The notes: a model not told the origin generated them from the sequence alone. 33,457 nt of DNA from Alphaproteobacteria bacterium HGW-Alphaproteobacteria-3 (GCA_002842875.1 PHEF01000044.1:1-33457); one strand, 5' to 3'. Shown: positions 19,383 to 27,315, counted from the first letter of the stretch. Numbers and translations are program-made.

Positions 19383-20807
19383 ATGGCCAAGAGAATAAAG
19401 GCTGACATCTGCGTCATCGGCGGCGGCTCGGGCGGCCTGTCGGTTGCGGCCGGCGCGGCCCAGATGGGTGCGCGCACCGTGCTGATAGAACGCGACGCGA
19501 TGGGCGGCGATTGCCTGAACACGGGTTGCGTACCCTCCAAGGCGCTGCTCGCCGCGGCGAAACAAGCCTACCGCATGGGCGCGGGAGAGCCGTTCGGTGT
19601 CGCGGCCGTCGAGGCGAAGGTCGATTTCGCGAAAGTCCATGCGCATGTCCACAGTGTCATCGGCGCCATCGCCCCGAACGATTCCGTGGCGCGTTTCGAA
19701 GGGCTCGGCGTCACCGTTATCAAGGACCATGCGCGCTTCCGCGACGGCAGCACCGTGCTCGCAGGAGACACCGAGATCACCGCGCGGCGTTTCGTCATCG
19801 CGACGGGGTCGCGTGCTTTTGCACCGCCAATTCCCGGCCTCGACAAGGTGCCTTTCTTCACGAACGAGAATCTCTTCGAAAACAAGGAATGCCCCACGCA
19901 CCTCATCGTCATCGGCGGGGGCCCCATCGGCATGGAAATGGCGCAGGCCCATCGCCGCCTCGGTGCGCGCGTCACGGTGATCGAAGGGATGCGGGCGCTG
20001 GGCCGCGAGGACCCGGAACTTTCCGCCATCGTTCTCGACCGGCTTCGCCTCGACGGCGTCGAGATACTGGAAGGGGCGAAGGTGCTTTCCGTCTCCGGCG
20101 AGGAAAAGAACATTACCGTCGAGCTTTCGCTCGGGCAGGAGACGCGCCGGATCGAAGGGTCGCATCTTCTCGTCGCGGCCGGCCGCCGCCCGAATGTCGA
20201 AGATCTCGACCTGGAAAAGGCGGGCGTCGAATATTCCGCGCGCGGATTGACGGTCGATGACCGGTTGCGCACGACCAACAAGCGCATTTTCGGTATCGGT
20301 GACGTGGCGGGCGGATTGCAGTTCACGCATGTCGCGAGCTACCACGCAGGCATCGTCATCCGGAATGCACTCTTCCGCGTGCCGGCCCGTGCCGACCACC
20401 GCGCTGTGCCCTGGGTCACCTATACCGACCCGGAGCTTGCGCATGTCGGCGAGACGGAGGCGGAAGCCCGCGAACGCCACCCGAAGATCAATGTGCTGCG
20501 CTGGCATATGGCGGAGAACGACCGCGCCCAGGCCGAGCGCGAGACCGAAGGCGTCATCAAGGTCATAACCGACAGCCACGCGCGCGTGCTCGGGGCAACT
20601 ATCGTCGGCCCGCACGCGGGCGAGCTCATCCTTCCCTGGGTTCTCGCGAAGTCGAATGCCCTCAAGCTGAGTGCCATGGCGGGCGTCATCGTGCCCTATC
20701 CGACGCTCTCGGAAATCAGCAAGCGCGTCGCAGGCTCCTACTACACACCAACCCTCTTCAGCCCCAAGACGAGGATGCTGGTGCGCTTTCTCTCCTTGTT
20801 CGGATAG
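19383..20807 (+). CDS. Mercuric-reductase-like FAD-dependent pyridine nucleotide-disulfide oxidoreductase
   Basis: This is a cytoplasmic flavoprotein of 474 aa in the lipoamide dehydrogenase/mercuric reductase superfamily. Domains in order are an FAD-binding Rossmann fold (VIGGGSGGLSVAAGAA, 11-26), redox-active Cys44 and Cys49 in GDCLNTGCVPSK, an NAD(P)-binding fold (VIGGGPIGMEMAQ), the second FAD motif (FGIGDVAGG) and a C-terminal dimerisation domain. The His of the usual HPTxxE dyad is replaced by Tyr439 (PYPTLSE). There is no N-terminal heavy-metal domain and no C-terminal Cys pair, so mercury reduction is unlikely. Flavoproteins of this branch are commonly next to, or fused with, TVP38 proteins. 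The substrate is unknown. Confidence 0.88.
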   Translation: MAKRIKADICVIGGGSGGLSVAAGAAQMGARTVLIERDAMGGDCLNTGCVPSKALLAAAKQAYRMGAGEPFGVAAVEAKVDFAKVHAHVHSVIGAIAPNDSVARFEGLGVTVIKDHARFRDGSTVLAGDTEITARRFVIATGSRAFAPPIPGLDKVPFFTNENLFENKECPTHLIVIGGGPIGMEMAQAHRRLGARVTVIEGMRALGREDPELSAIVLDRLRLDGVEILEGAKVLSVSGEEKNITVELSLGQETRRIEGSHLLVAAGRRPNVEDLDLEKAGVEYSARGLTVDDRLRTTNKRIFGIGDVAGGLQFTHVASYHAGIVIRNALFRVPARADHRAVPWVTYTDPELAHVGETEAEARERHPKINVLRWHMAENDRAQAERETEGVIKVITDSHARVLGATIVGPHAGELILPWVLAKSNALKLSAMAGVIVPYPTLSEISKRVAGSYYTPTLFSPKTRMLVRFLSLFG

Positions 20808-20844
20808 GATTGTCGGTCAAGACGCATCGGAGCGCGATCCGCGA

Positions 20845-22350
20845 ATGAACGCAACGGCAGAAAAAGCGATTGAAATTGCCGGAGGGCGGCTGGCGCGGCT
20901 GCTGCAGCCGCTACGCGGTTCCCTCTCGCGCCGCCTGCTGGTGCTCACCGTTCTCTTCGTCATGCTGGCCGAAGTGCTGATCTTCGTGCCGTCGGTCGCA
21001 AACTTCCGGTTGAACTGGCTCGAGCAGCGTCTCGCCGCCGCGCAGATCGCGTCTCTCGCGCTGGAGGCGCGCCCCGGAAATATGGTTTCGCCCGAGCTGA
21101 GGGAGGAACTTCTCCAGAACGCTCAGGTCTATGCCGTCGCGCTTCATCGCGACGACGCGCGCCGCCTCGTCCTCAGCGAGGACATGCCGCCGACGGTCGA
21201 CAAGATATTCGATCTGCGCGGCATGACGGCCATGGATCTCGTGATGGATGCTTTCGAGACGATATTCGAGGGTGAGGGCCGCATCGTTCTCGTGACCGGC
21301 CAGCCGCGTTTCGGCGCGGGTGAATCGATCGAGATCGTGTTCGACGAAACGCCGCTGTGCCGTGCCTTGGTCCAGTACGGCAAGAACATCTTTCTGCTCT
21401 CTCTCTTTATTTCCATCATTACGGCGGGCCTCGTTTATCTCGTTCTGCATTTCGTCCTCGTCCGCCCGATGCGCCGCCTGACCGGCAACATGGTCGCCTT
21501 CCGCCGGAATCCGGAAGATGCGCGCCGCGTCATCGCGCCATCGGACCGCGCCGACGAAATCGGTGTGGCGGAGCGCGAACTCTCGCTGATGCAGAAGGAA
21601 ATCCGGGCGACGCTGACGCAGAAGGCGCACCTGGCCGCGCTCGGTGCGGCAGTGAGCAAGATCAATCACGACCTGAGGAATATTCTGGCGAGCGCGCAGC
21701 TCATTTCCGACCGCATGGGAGCGATCGACGACCCGGCGGTGCAGCATCTCGCGCCCCGCCTGATTGCCTCGATCGACAGGGCTAGCGACCTCTGCACGAA
21801 GTCCCTCCGCTTCGGCCGCGCGGATGAGCCAGCGCCGCAACGCCGCAATATCGCGCTTGCTTCCCTGGCCGATGAGGTGGCGGAAGCCGCCTGGGCGGAG
21901 ACCGATCCCATCCGTTGGATCAACGAGGTTCCGCGCGACCTCGTTGTTGATGCGGACCCCGATCAGCTCTTTCGCCTGCTGCTCAATCTCGCGCGCAATG
22001 CCGCGCAGGCCCTGACGGAGGAAGCCGCGGGAAGGACGCGCGGCGGCGAAATCCGCATATCGGCGCAGCGCGCTGCCGACCATGTCCATATCGACATATC
22101 CGACACCGGCCCCGGCCTGCCGCCCAAGGCGCGCGAACATCTTTTCGAACCTTTCTCCGGCAGTGGGCGCGCCGGCGGTACAGGGCTTGGCCTTGCCATA
22201 GCGGCCGAACTTGCGCGCATGCATGGCGGCGACATCGAACTCCTGCGGAGCGATGCTTCCGGCACGACATTCCGCATCTGCATTCCCGACGATGCGAGCA
22301 CGCCTCACGGTCCAGGCGAGATGGAGCTTGTTGCAAGACGGCCGGCATAG
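20845..22350 (+). CDS. Sensor histidine kinase, orphan
   Basis: This is an inner-membrane two-component kinase of 501 aa. TM1 is at about 31-52, a periplasmic sensor region covers 53-181 and TM2 is at about 182-206. A HAMP-like segment with the DEIG motif follows, then the phosphoacceptor His275 in NHDLRN and a HATPase domain with N-box NLARNAAQAL (Asn385), G1 DTGPG (Asp420) and G2 GTGLGLAI. It belongs to the HDLRN-type group. No response regulator gene is adjacent; the upstream flavoprotein ends 37 nt before and glk starts 14 nt after, all on the same strand. The ATG at 20845 gives a sensible cytoplasmic N-terminus. Confidence 0.9.
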   Translation: MNATAEKAIEIAGGRLARLLQPLRGSLSRRLLVLTVLFVMLAEVLIFVPSVANFRLNWLEQRLAAAQIASLALEARPGNMVSPELREELLQNAQVYAVALHRDDARRLVLSEDMPPTVDKIFDLRGMTAMDLVMDAFETIFEGEGRIVLVTGQPRFGAGESIEIVFDETPLCRALVQYGKNIFLLSLFISIITAGLVYLVLHFVLVRPMRRLTGNMVAFRRNPEDARRVIAPSDRADEIGVAERELSLMQKEIRATLTQKAHLAALGAAVSKINHDLRNILASAQLISDRMGAIDDPAVQHLAPRLIASIDRASDLCTKSLRFGRADEPAPQRRNIALASLADEVAEAAWAETDPIRWINEVPRDLVVDADPDQLFRLLLNLARNAAQALTEEAAGRTRGGEIRISAQRAADHVHIDISDTGPGLPPKAREHLFEPFSGSGRAGGTGLGLAIAAELARMHGGDIELLRSDASGTTFRICIPDDASTPHGPGEMELVARRPA

Positions 22351-22364
22351 ACGGAAGGTGCGAT

Positions 22365-23396
22365 ATGAAGGGCGTGCGCATGTTGCCCGCCGCCGCCTCC
22401 GGGGCGGACGAAGGCTCTCTTCTTGTTGCCGACATCGGCGGCACCAATGCGCGCTTCGCGCTGGCGAGCGCGCGCGATGGCCGCATCTCCGTCGCGCCGC
22501 CCACGATATACCGGACGGCGGATTTTCCGGCGCTGGAGGTGGCGCTCGGGCGTTTCCTCGATGAGGCAGGCCGCCCGCGCATCGCGGGCGTTGCGGCCTG
22601 CGCGGCAGGCCCCGTCGAAGGCAGGGGCGCCGCCGCGCATATTGCCATGACGAATTGCCCCTGGGACGTGACGGCAGGCACGCTGAGCCAGGTGACGGGT
22701 GCCGCGAAGCCGCAACTGATGAACGACTTCGCCGCGCTGGCGCTTGCCATTCCAGGGCTCGAGACATCGGAACTCTCGCCCGTCGGCCCGGCGCGCGTGC
22801 CGGTTGCCGGCGAACCCGTCGGCCTGATCGGGGCGGGAACGGGGCTCGGTATCGCCTCGCTCGTTTTTGGCGGCGGCCGCGAGATTGCCGTTCCGGGCGA
22901 AGGCGGTCATGCCGATCTTGCGGCGGGCGACGATCGCGAGGCGGCGGTGATTGCCCATCTGCGCGGGCGCTTCGGCCATGTCTCGGCGGAGCGCGTGCTT
23001 TCAGGCCCCGGACTCGTCACGCTCTATGGGGCACTCGCCTCTCTTTCCGGCAAGGAGACCGATCCCGCGCTCACGCCGTCTGGAATCGCGGAGCGCGCGC
23101 GGCGCGGCACCTGCGACATCGCCTCGGAAACGGTGCGGCTCTTTTGCGGCTGGCTTGGCGCCGTCGCGGGCGATCTCGCACTGACCATCGGCGCACGCGG
23201 CGGCATCTATATCGGCGGCGGCATTGTGCCGGGCTGGCTTGCCGGCGGGCCGGGTCTCTTCAGCGAGGATGTCTTCCGCGCCCGCTTCGAGGCGAAGGGC
23301 CGCTTCAATGCATGGCTCTCGCGCATCCCGGTTCATGTGATCCGCCGCGAAGACGCGGCATTGCTCGGTCTCGCCCGGGCGGCGCGAAACGCCTAG
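22365..23396 (+). CDS. glk: Glucokinase
   Basis: This enzyme phosphorylates glucose with ATP in the cytoplasm. It is 343 aa, a little longer than the E. coli enzyme because of an N-terminal extension of about 17 residues. The ASKHA phosphate loop ADIGGTNARFAL is at 22-33, GAGTGLGIA near 160 and the EGGHADLA stretch near 181 are typical of bacterial hexokinase-like Glk, and IYIGGGIVPG is the adenosine motif. GGAAGGTG at 22352-22359 supports the ATG at 22365; Met6 is an alternative. The stop TAG shares CTAG with the stop of the convergent ggt gene. It would feed the pgi step. Confidence 0.93.
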   Translation: MKGVRMLPAAASGADEGSLLVADIGGTNARFALASARDGRISVAPPTIYRTADFPALEVALGRFLDEAGRPRIAGVAACAAGPVEGRGAAAHIAMTNCPWDVTAGTLSQVTGAAKPQLMNDFAALALAIPGLETSELSPVGPARVPVAGEPVGLIGAGTGLGIASLVFGGGREIAVPGEGGHADLAAGDDREAAVIAHLRGRFGHVSAERVLSGPGLVTLYGALASLSGKETDPALTPSGIAERARRGTCDIASETVRLFCGWLGAVAGDLALTIGARGGIYIGGGIVPGWLAGGPGLFSEDVFRARFEAKGRFNAWLSRIPVHVIRREDAALLGLARAARNA

Positions 23397-25126
23397 CGCT
23401 CTCCGGTAACGACATTTCCGTCGCGCCGCGGATCGGCGCCGCCATCGAGCCCCTCCGGCGTGACGAGAATGCCGTGCAGCCCGCTCATCAGCGGCACCGC
23501 CTTCACCTCGTGGCCAAGCGCTTCAAGGTCCGGCGTCATCTGTTCGAGCGGCGTTCCCGCCTCGATCTCAAGCGGTCCGTTCCGGTCGACGAAGCGCGGC
23601 AGGCCGATCGCTCCCTTCATGTCCATGTCCCAGTCGATCAGCGCGATCAGCGTCTGCGTTACGTAGCCGATGATGCGGCTGCCGCCGGGCGAGCCGATTG
23701 CGGCGTGAAAATTCCCGTCCTCGTTGAAGACGATGACGGGCGTCATGGAAGAGCGCGGACGCTTGCCTGGCGCGACGGCATTTGCCACGGGCTTCCCGTC
23801 TTCCTCCGGCACAAAGGAGAAATCGGTAAGCTGGTTGTTGAGCATCATGCCCGCCGCCATGAGATGCGAGCCGAACGGCCCTTCGACCGACGTCGTCATC
23901 GAAACGGCATTGCCATCGCTGTCGAGAATGCTGAAATGGCTTGTCGAGGGTTTGTCGACCGGATGGTTGAGGCCCCGGTTCATCGCGCGCCGGTCTTCGA
24001 GATTTCCCGCTTTCGCTTTCTTCATCGACAGGCTGGCGTCGATCTCGTTCGCGCGCGCCTCGAGATAGGCAGGGTCGAGCATTGCCTCGACCGGCACATC
24101 CACGAAATCCGGGTCGCCGATATATTTGTCGCGATCCGCATAGGCGAGCTTCTCCGCTTCCGCGATGAAGTGAACCGACGTGAGCGTCATCGGTCCCATG
24201 CCCTTGAGGTCGTAGTTCTGCAGAATACCGAGTATCTGCAGCGCGGTGAGCCCGCCCGATGTGGGCGGCGGCATGGTGCAGACGCGGTACTGACGGTAGG
24301 GCGCGCAAATGGCTTCGCGCTTCTTCGCTTCATAGGAAGCGAAATCTTCAAGCGACAGCGTGCCCGGCCGCATGGGCGCGTTCCGCACCGTCTCGACGAT
24401 TGCCTCGGCGACGGGCCCTTCATAGAAGCCGCGCCAGCCTTCGCTTGCGATGCGCTTCAGCGTTGCCGCATAGGCCGGGTTCTTCAGCACGTCGCCTTCC
24501 GCGGCGGGAACGCGCTCTCCGCTCGCATCCAGGCGATAGAAGTAGTCCTGCGCCACCGGCATGTTCATGAGCACGGGATCGCGCGCGATTGCCTGCGCGA
24601 GCTTCGGCGGCACGGCGAAGCCTTCCTCCGCGAGCCGGATCGCGGGCTTGAACAGCTCGGCCCATTCGAGGCGTCCGTGCTCCTCATGCGCAAGCCAGAG
24701 CATCTTCACGACACCGGGCGTGCCGACAGAGCTGCCGCCGATCATCGCCTCGAGAAAGGGAAGGGGCTTGCCTTCTCCGTCGAGGAAGAGCGCCGGCGTT
24801 GCGCCCATCGGCGCCGTCTCGCGCCCGTCATAGGCTTCAACCGCGCCGCTCGCCTGGTCGAAATGCATCATGAAGGCGCCGCCCGCGAGGCCGGATGATT
24901 CCGGTTCGACGAGCGAGAGCACCGCCTGCACCGCGATGGCCGCATCGGCCGCGCTGCCGCCCGCCCGCAGGATCGAGGCGCCTGCCTCGGTGGCATAGGG
25001 GTTCGCCGTCGCGATCATGAAGGGCTGTGCTGCGTCGCTCCGCCACAAATAGGCGGCCGCCGCGAGGACGAGCAGCAGGCCGGCGGCGACGGCGGCAAGC
25101 GCCGGCAGAATTCGCGTCATCTTCAT
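23393..25126 (-). CDS. ggt: Gamma-glutamyltransferase
   Basis: This enzyme hydrolyses or transfers the gamma-glutamyl group of glutathione and related compounds. It is an Ntn-hydrolase that matures by self-cleavage in the periplasm. The protein is 577 aa. The N-terminus (ILPALAAVAAGLLLVLAAAAYLW) is a signal or anchor. The substrate Arg lies in YDGRETAP, the PESSGLAGGAFM stretch matches the family, and the cleavage/nucleophile site is STSHFS with Thr395 where other GGTs read TTHxS, so the second Thr is Ser. The oxyanion-type PFGSHLMAAGMMLNN follows. GGAGAGGA about 9 nt upstream supports the Met at 25126 over upstream codons. It is divergent from a P1-family peptidase. Confidence 0.93.
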   Translation of the reverse strand: MKMTRILPALAAVAAGLLLVLAAAAYLWRSDAAQPFMIATANPYATEAGASILRAGGSAADAAIAVQAVLSLVEPESSGLAGGAFMMHFDQASGAVEAYDGRETAPMGATPALFLDGEGKPLPFLEAMIGGSSVGTPGVVKMLWLAHEEHGRLEWAELFKPAIRLAEEGFAVPPKLAQAIARDPVLMNMPVAQDYFYRLDASGERVPAAEGDVLKNPAYAATLKRIASEGWRGFYEGPVAEAIVETVRNAPMRPGTLSLEDFASYEAKKREAICAPYRQYRVCTMPPPTSGGLTALQILGILQNYDLKGMGPMTLTSVHFIAEAEKLAYADRDKYIGDPDFVDVPVEAMLDPAYLEARANEIDASLSMKKAKAGNLEDRRAMNRGLNHPVDKPSTSHFSILDSDGNAVSMTTSVEGPFGSHLMAAGMMLNNQLTDFSFVPEEDGKPVANAVAPGKRPRSSMTPVIVFNEDGNFHAAIGSPGGSRIIGYVTQTLIALIDWDMDMKGAIGLPRFVDRNGPLEIEAGTPLEQMTPDLEALGHEVKAVPLMSGLHGILVTPEGLDGGADPRRDGNVVTGER

Positions 25127-25254
25127 GGGAACAGTCCTCTCCGCCTTTTCCGGATCGCGCGGGCGGCGGACGCCGGTGGATTTGTTATGGTAGGCCCGAA
25201 GCCGGGTCGAGCAGCATCCTAGCAGCCTCACCCGTCATGCAAGAGGTCAGACAT

Positions 25255-26286
25255 ATGCATTTGGGGCTCATTCGCAAAGGTCCGCGCAATCATATCGGCG
25301 ATATTGGCGGCATTCTCGTCGGCAATGCCGGAGACGAGGCGGTGAGAACGGGTGTCACGGTGGTTCTGCCCGAGGTGCGCGCGGTCGCGGGTGGCGATGT
25401 GCGTGGCGGCGGCCCCGGCACGCGCGAGACGGATCTGCTCGATCCCTCCTGCCTCGTTGACGCCGTGGACGCCGTGGTGCTGTCGGGCGGCTCTTCCTGG
25501 GGTCTCGATGCGGCTTCGGGCGCCGCCGCATGGCTTGGCGCGCGCGGGCGCGGCTACCGCGTCGGCTCAAGCCCGCTCGTCTCGCCCATCGTGCCCGCCG
25601 CGATCCTGTTCGACCTCGCAAATGGCGGAAACAAGCAATGGGGCGAGGAGCCGCCTTATCGGACGCTCGGAAAGGCCGCCTGCGAAGCCGCCGCCGTGGA
25701 TTTCGCGCTGGGCAATGCAGGCGCGGGCCTCGGCGCGACCGCCGGGAAATATAAGGGCGGCCTCGGCTCCGCCTCCGCCGTCGCGGAAAGCGGCCTCGCC
25801 GTCGGCGCGTTAATGGCAGCCAACCCCTTCGGTGCCGTCGTCGCTCCCGGCACGGACCGCTTCTGGGCCGCGCCCTTCGAGATGGACGGCGAGTTCGGCG
25901 GACGCGGCATGCCCGCCGCTGGCGGCTTCGCGGCGCTCGATCCGCTGGCGGGCTCCAAGGCCGATGTCTCGCCCGGCGGCAACACCACCATCGGCGTCGT
26001 CGTCACCAATGCGGACCTCAGCCCCGCCGACGCCCGCCGCGTCGCCATCATGGCGCAGGACGGCATTGCCCGGGCGGTCCGTCCCGTCCATACCCCGGTC
26101 GATGGCGACACGATCTTCGTTCTGGCGACGGGCGCCTATGCGCTGGGGCAGGAGGCCCGGCACGTCGCGCTTTCGATGCTCGGCGCGCTGGCGGCCGATT
26201 GCGTTGCCCGCGCCATTGCCCGCGCCGTCTATGAGGCCGAAACCCTGGGTGCCGCCGTCGCATACCGCGACCGCCACAGGATCTGA
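25255..26286 (+). CDS. P1 (S58) family self-processing peptidase, DmpA/NylC-like
   Basis: This is a 343-aa protein of the P1 family, which includes D-aminopeptidase DmpA, beta-peptidyl aminopeptidases and nylon-oligomer hydrolase NylC. These self-cleave before a Ser or Thr that becomes the nucleophile. The likely site here is SPGGNTTIGVVVTN, giving Asn243/Thr244, the Asn/Thr type known from NylC rather than the Gly/Ser of DmpA. Other family stretches are VVLSGGSSWGLDAASG near 78-93 and GATAGKYKGGLGSAS near 160. AGAGG at 25242-25246 favours Met at 25255 over the in-frame ATG at 25237. There is no signal peptide. The substrate is unknown; a peptide or amide is likely. Confidence 0.87.
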   Translation: MHLGLIRKGPRNHIGDIGGILVGNAGDEAVRTGVTVVLPEVRAVAGGDVRGGGPGTRETDLLDPSCLVDAVDAVVLSGGSSWGLDAASGAAAWLGARGRGYRVGSSPLVSPIVPAAILFDLANGGNKQWGEEPPYRTLGKAACEAAAVDFALGNAGAGLGATAGKYKGGLGSASAVAESGLAVGALMAANPFGAVVAPGTDRFWAAPFEMDGEFGGRGMPAAGGFAALDPLAGSKADVSPGGNTTIGVVVTNADLSPADARRVAIMAQDGIARAVRPVHTPVDGDTIFVLATGAYALGQEARHVALSMLGALAADCVARAIARAVYEAETLGAAVAYRDRHRI

Positions 26287-26440
26287 GGTCCGGCGGGTTA
26301 CGGCGGTTTTTCAGGCGCAGCCCCCCGGATTTGGCTTGTTCGCCCTCTTGCCTTTGACCGCTCAAGGCTTTAAGAGTGGCCCGCCTTCGACGAGATGGCG
26401 GATCGCTCCGCCCGCCCCCATGGGGCCCCGCGATGTGCAT

Positions 26441-26514
26441 GCGCCCGTAGCTCAGCTGGATAGAGCATCAGACTACGAATCTGAGGGTCGGACGTTCGAA
26501 TCGTTCCGGGCGTC
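26441..26514 (+). tRNA. tRNA-Arg (anticodon ACG), altered 3' end
   Basis: The full cloverleaf can be folded: acceptor 5' strand GCGCCCG, D arm GCTC/GAGC, anticodon arm TCAGA-CTACGAA-TCTGA with ACG at 26475-26477, 5-nt variable loop, T arm GGACG-TTCGAAT-CGTTC, and acceptor 3' strand CGGGCGT. ACG decodes CGN arginine codons (A34 becomes inosine). The end is odd: pair 1-72 is G-U, the discriminator is C, and the following bases are GGC, so CCA is not encoded. Bacterial tRNA-Arg normally has A73 or G73. A better-fitting end (C72, G73) is found 872 bp downstream. I see no convincing promoter in the 154-bp gap upstream. Confidence 0.92.
26500..26512 (+). repeat. attL-like direct repeat in tRNA-Arg
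   Basis: The 13-mer ATCGTTCCGGGCG spans the end of the T loop, the T-stem 3' strand and six bases of the acceptor 3' strand. The identical sequence occurs in direct orientation at 27372-27384. The next base here is T (position 72 of the tRNA). Confidence 0.7.
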
Positions 26515-26542
26515 GGCTTTATGGTGCGATGAGTCTCTGAAT

Positions 26543-27094
26543 TTACCGCTGCAGCGGTTTCTCATTTCCGTGAAAGCTCGCGATCATCGCCTTCAGGAAT
26601 ATTTCCGGCTCAAGTCTTTGCAGATCAATCGGGTGACCGGCTTGATCCGCGAGGAGCACCAGGAAGGCCGTCTGCGTGCGGCCATTGCCCTCGCGAAAGG
26701 GATGGATGGCGTTCAGCGTAGCGAAGAACGCCGTTGCCTTTTTCGCAAAGTCATCTGCCGGCAGGTTGCGAAAATAGCGCTTCTTCTTCAGATCGTCGAA
26801 GAGAGCGGACATTTCCCGTTGAATGTTTTCGGGATAGCAGAAAGCGCTGCCGTCTTTGGATATCCGGACGGTTCGGAACTTGCCGGCCCAAGCGTAGACA
26901 TCTTGAAACAAGTGATGATGAAGCGCGCGGTAATGCGTGACGCTATGCCGCCCTGAAGGCAGAGGTTCATCCGCGCGCTGCGTCGTGCTTGCTGTTTCGA
27001 ACGCATCAAGTGCGGCTTGCGTGCGCAGGCCGGGAATATACTTGAGGACGGTCGTGCCGGTATAACAGTAAGGATCGGCGGCCGCGTCATACAT
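26543..27094 (-). CDS. Fic domain protein
   Basis: Fic enzymes usually transfer AMP from ATP to Ser/Thr/Tyr of a target protein; many act as toxins held by an inhibitory helix. The protein is 183 aa. The core motif is HPFREGNGR at 131-139 with catalytic His131 and metal ligand Glu135, and the flap region VYAWAGKFRTVRISKDGSAFCYP at about 67-88 is clear. The last Arg of HxFx(D/E)GNGRxxR is replaced by Thr142. No inhibitory (S/T)xxxE(G/N) helix is seen at either end, so regulation would have to come from the upstream gene, which ends 11 nt before this start. No Shine-Dalgarno is visible, suggesting coupled translation. The start codon is uncertain by a few codons. Confidence 0.9.
   Translation of the reverse strand: MYDAAADPYCYTGTTVLKYIPGLRTQAALDAFETASTTQRADEPLPSGRHSVTHYRALHHHLFQDVYAWAGKFRTVRISKDGSAFCYPENIQREMSALFDDLKKKRYFRNLPADDFAKKATAFFATLNAIHPFREGNGRTQTAFLVLLADQAGHPIDLQRLEPEIFLKAMIASFHGNEKPLQR
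26545..26558 (+). terminator. Palindromic hairpin with T-rich tail, possible terminator for tRNA-Arg
   Basis: ACCGCTGCAGCGGT is a perfect 14-bp palindrome followed on the plus strand by TTTCTCATTT. It lies 31 nt after the tRNA, inside the last codons of the convergent fic gene. The short stem makes it a moderate candidate; if used, the tRNA now ends at a terminator supplied by the inserted cassette. Confidence 0.35.
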
Positions 27095-27105
27095 GAAGGA
27101 GGCGG

Positions 27106-27309
27106 CTATCGCGTCTTGCCGTATTTGGCAGCGATGGCCTTGCGCCGCTGTTCCGGAGAGAGCCCTTTACGGTCGAACTCCCGGAACTCGGCATCCATCG
27201 CCCGGGGCATCTTGATACCCTCGACGGCACTGATTTTCGCGAAAGCCTGTCGGCCAAGGGTAAAGCCCTTGGAAGGACGCTTGCCGGATTTGGTGGTCGT
27301 TCCGCTCAT
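27106..27309 (-). CDS. Small basic protein upstream of fic, putative antitoxin/partner
   Basis: This is a 67-aa protein, rich in Lys/Arg, with a flexible start (MSGTTTKSGKRPSKGF), a central ISAVEGIKMPRAM segment and a helical C-terminal part (EFDRKGLSPEQRRKAIAAKYG). Class I Fic systems have a small antitoxin gene just upstream carrying (S/T)xxxE(G/N). Here Ser27-Ala-Val-Glu30-Gly31 resembles it but is one residue short, so the match is imperfect. Position, size and co-orientation with fic (11-nt gap) support the partner role. The ATG lies about 7 nt after a strong -10 box, so the mRNA may be leaderless. Confidence 0.75.
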   Translation of the reverse strand: MSGTTTKSGKRPSKGFTLGRQAFAKISAVEGIKMPRAMDAEFREFDRKGLSPEQRRKAIAAKYGKTR

Positions 27310-27315
27310 GAGTTG

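Noticed and set aside
22655..24898. Open frame of 747 codons covering glk (shifted frame) and antisense ggt
   Set aside because: It joins two good genes of opposite strands; composition is Arg/His-rich and without motifs.
26441..26514. tRNA-Arg as a dead pseudogene
   Set aside because: All stems and loops are intact apart from the 1-72 wobble and C73, so it may still function; recorded as an altered tRNA instead.
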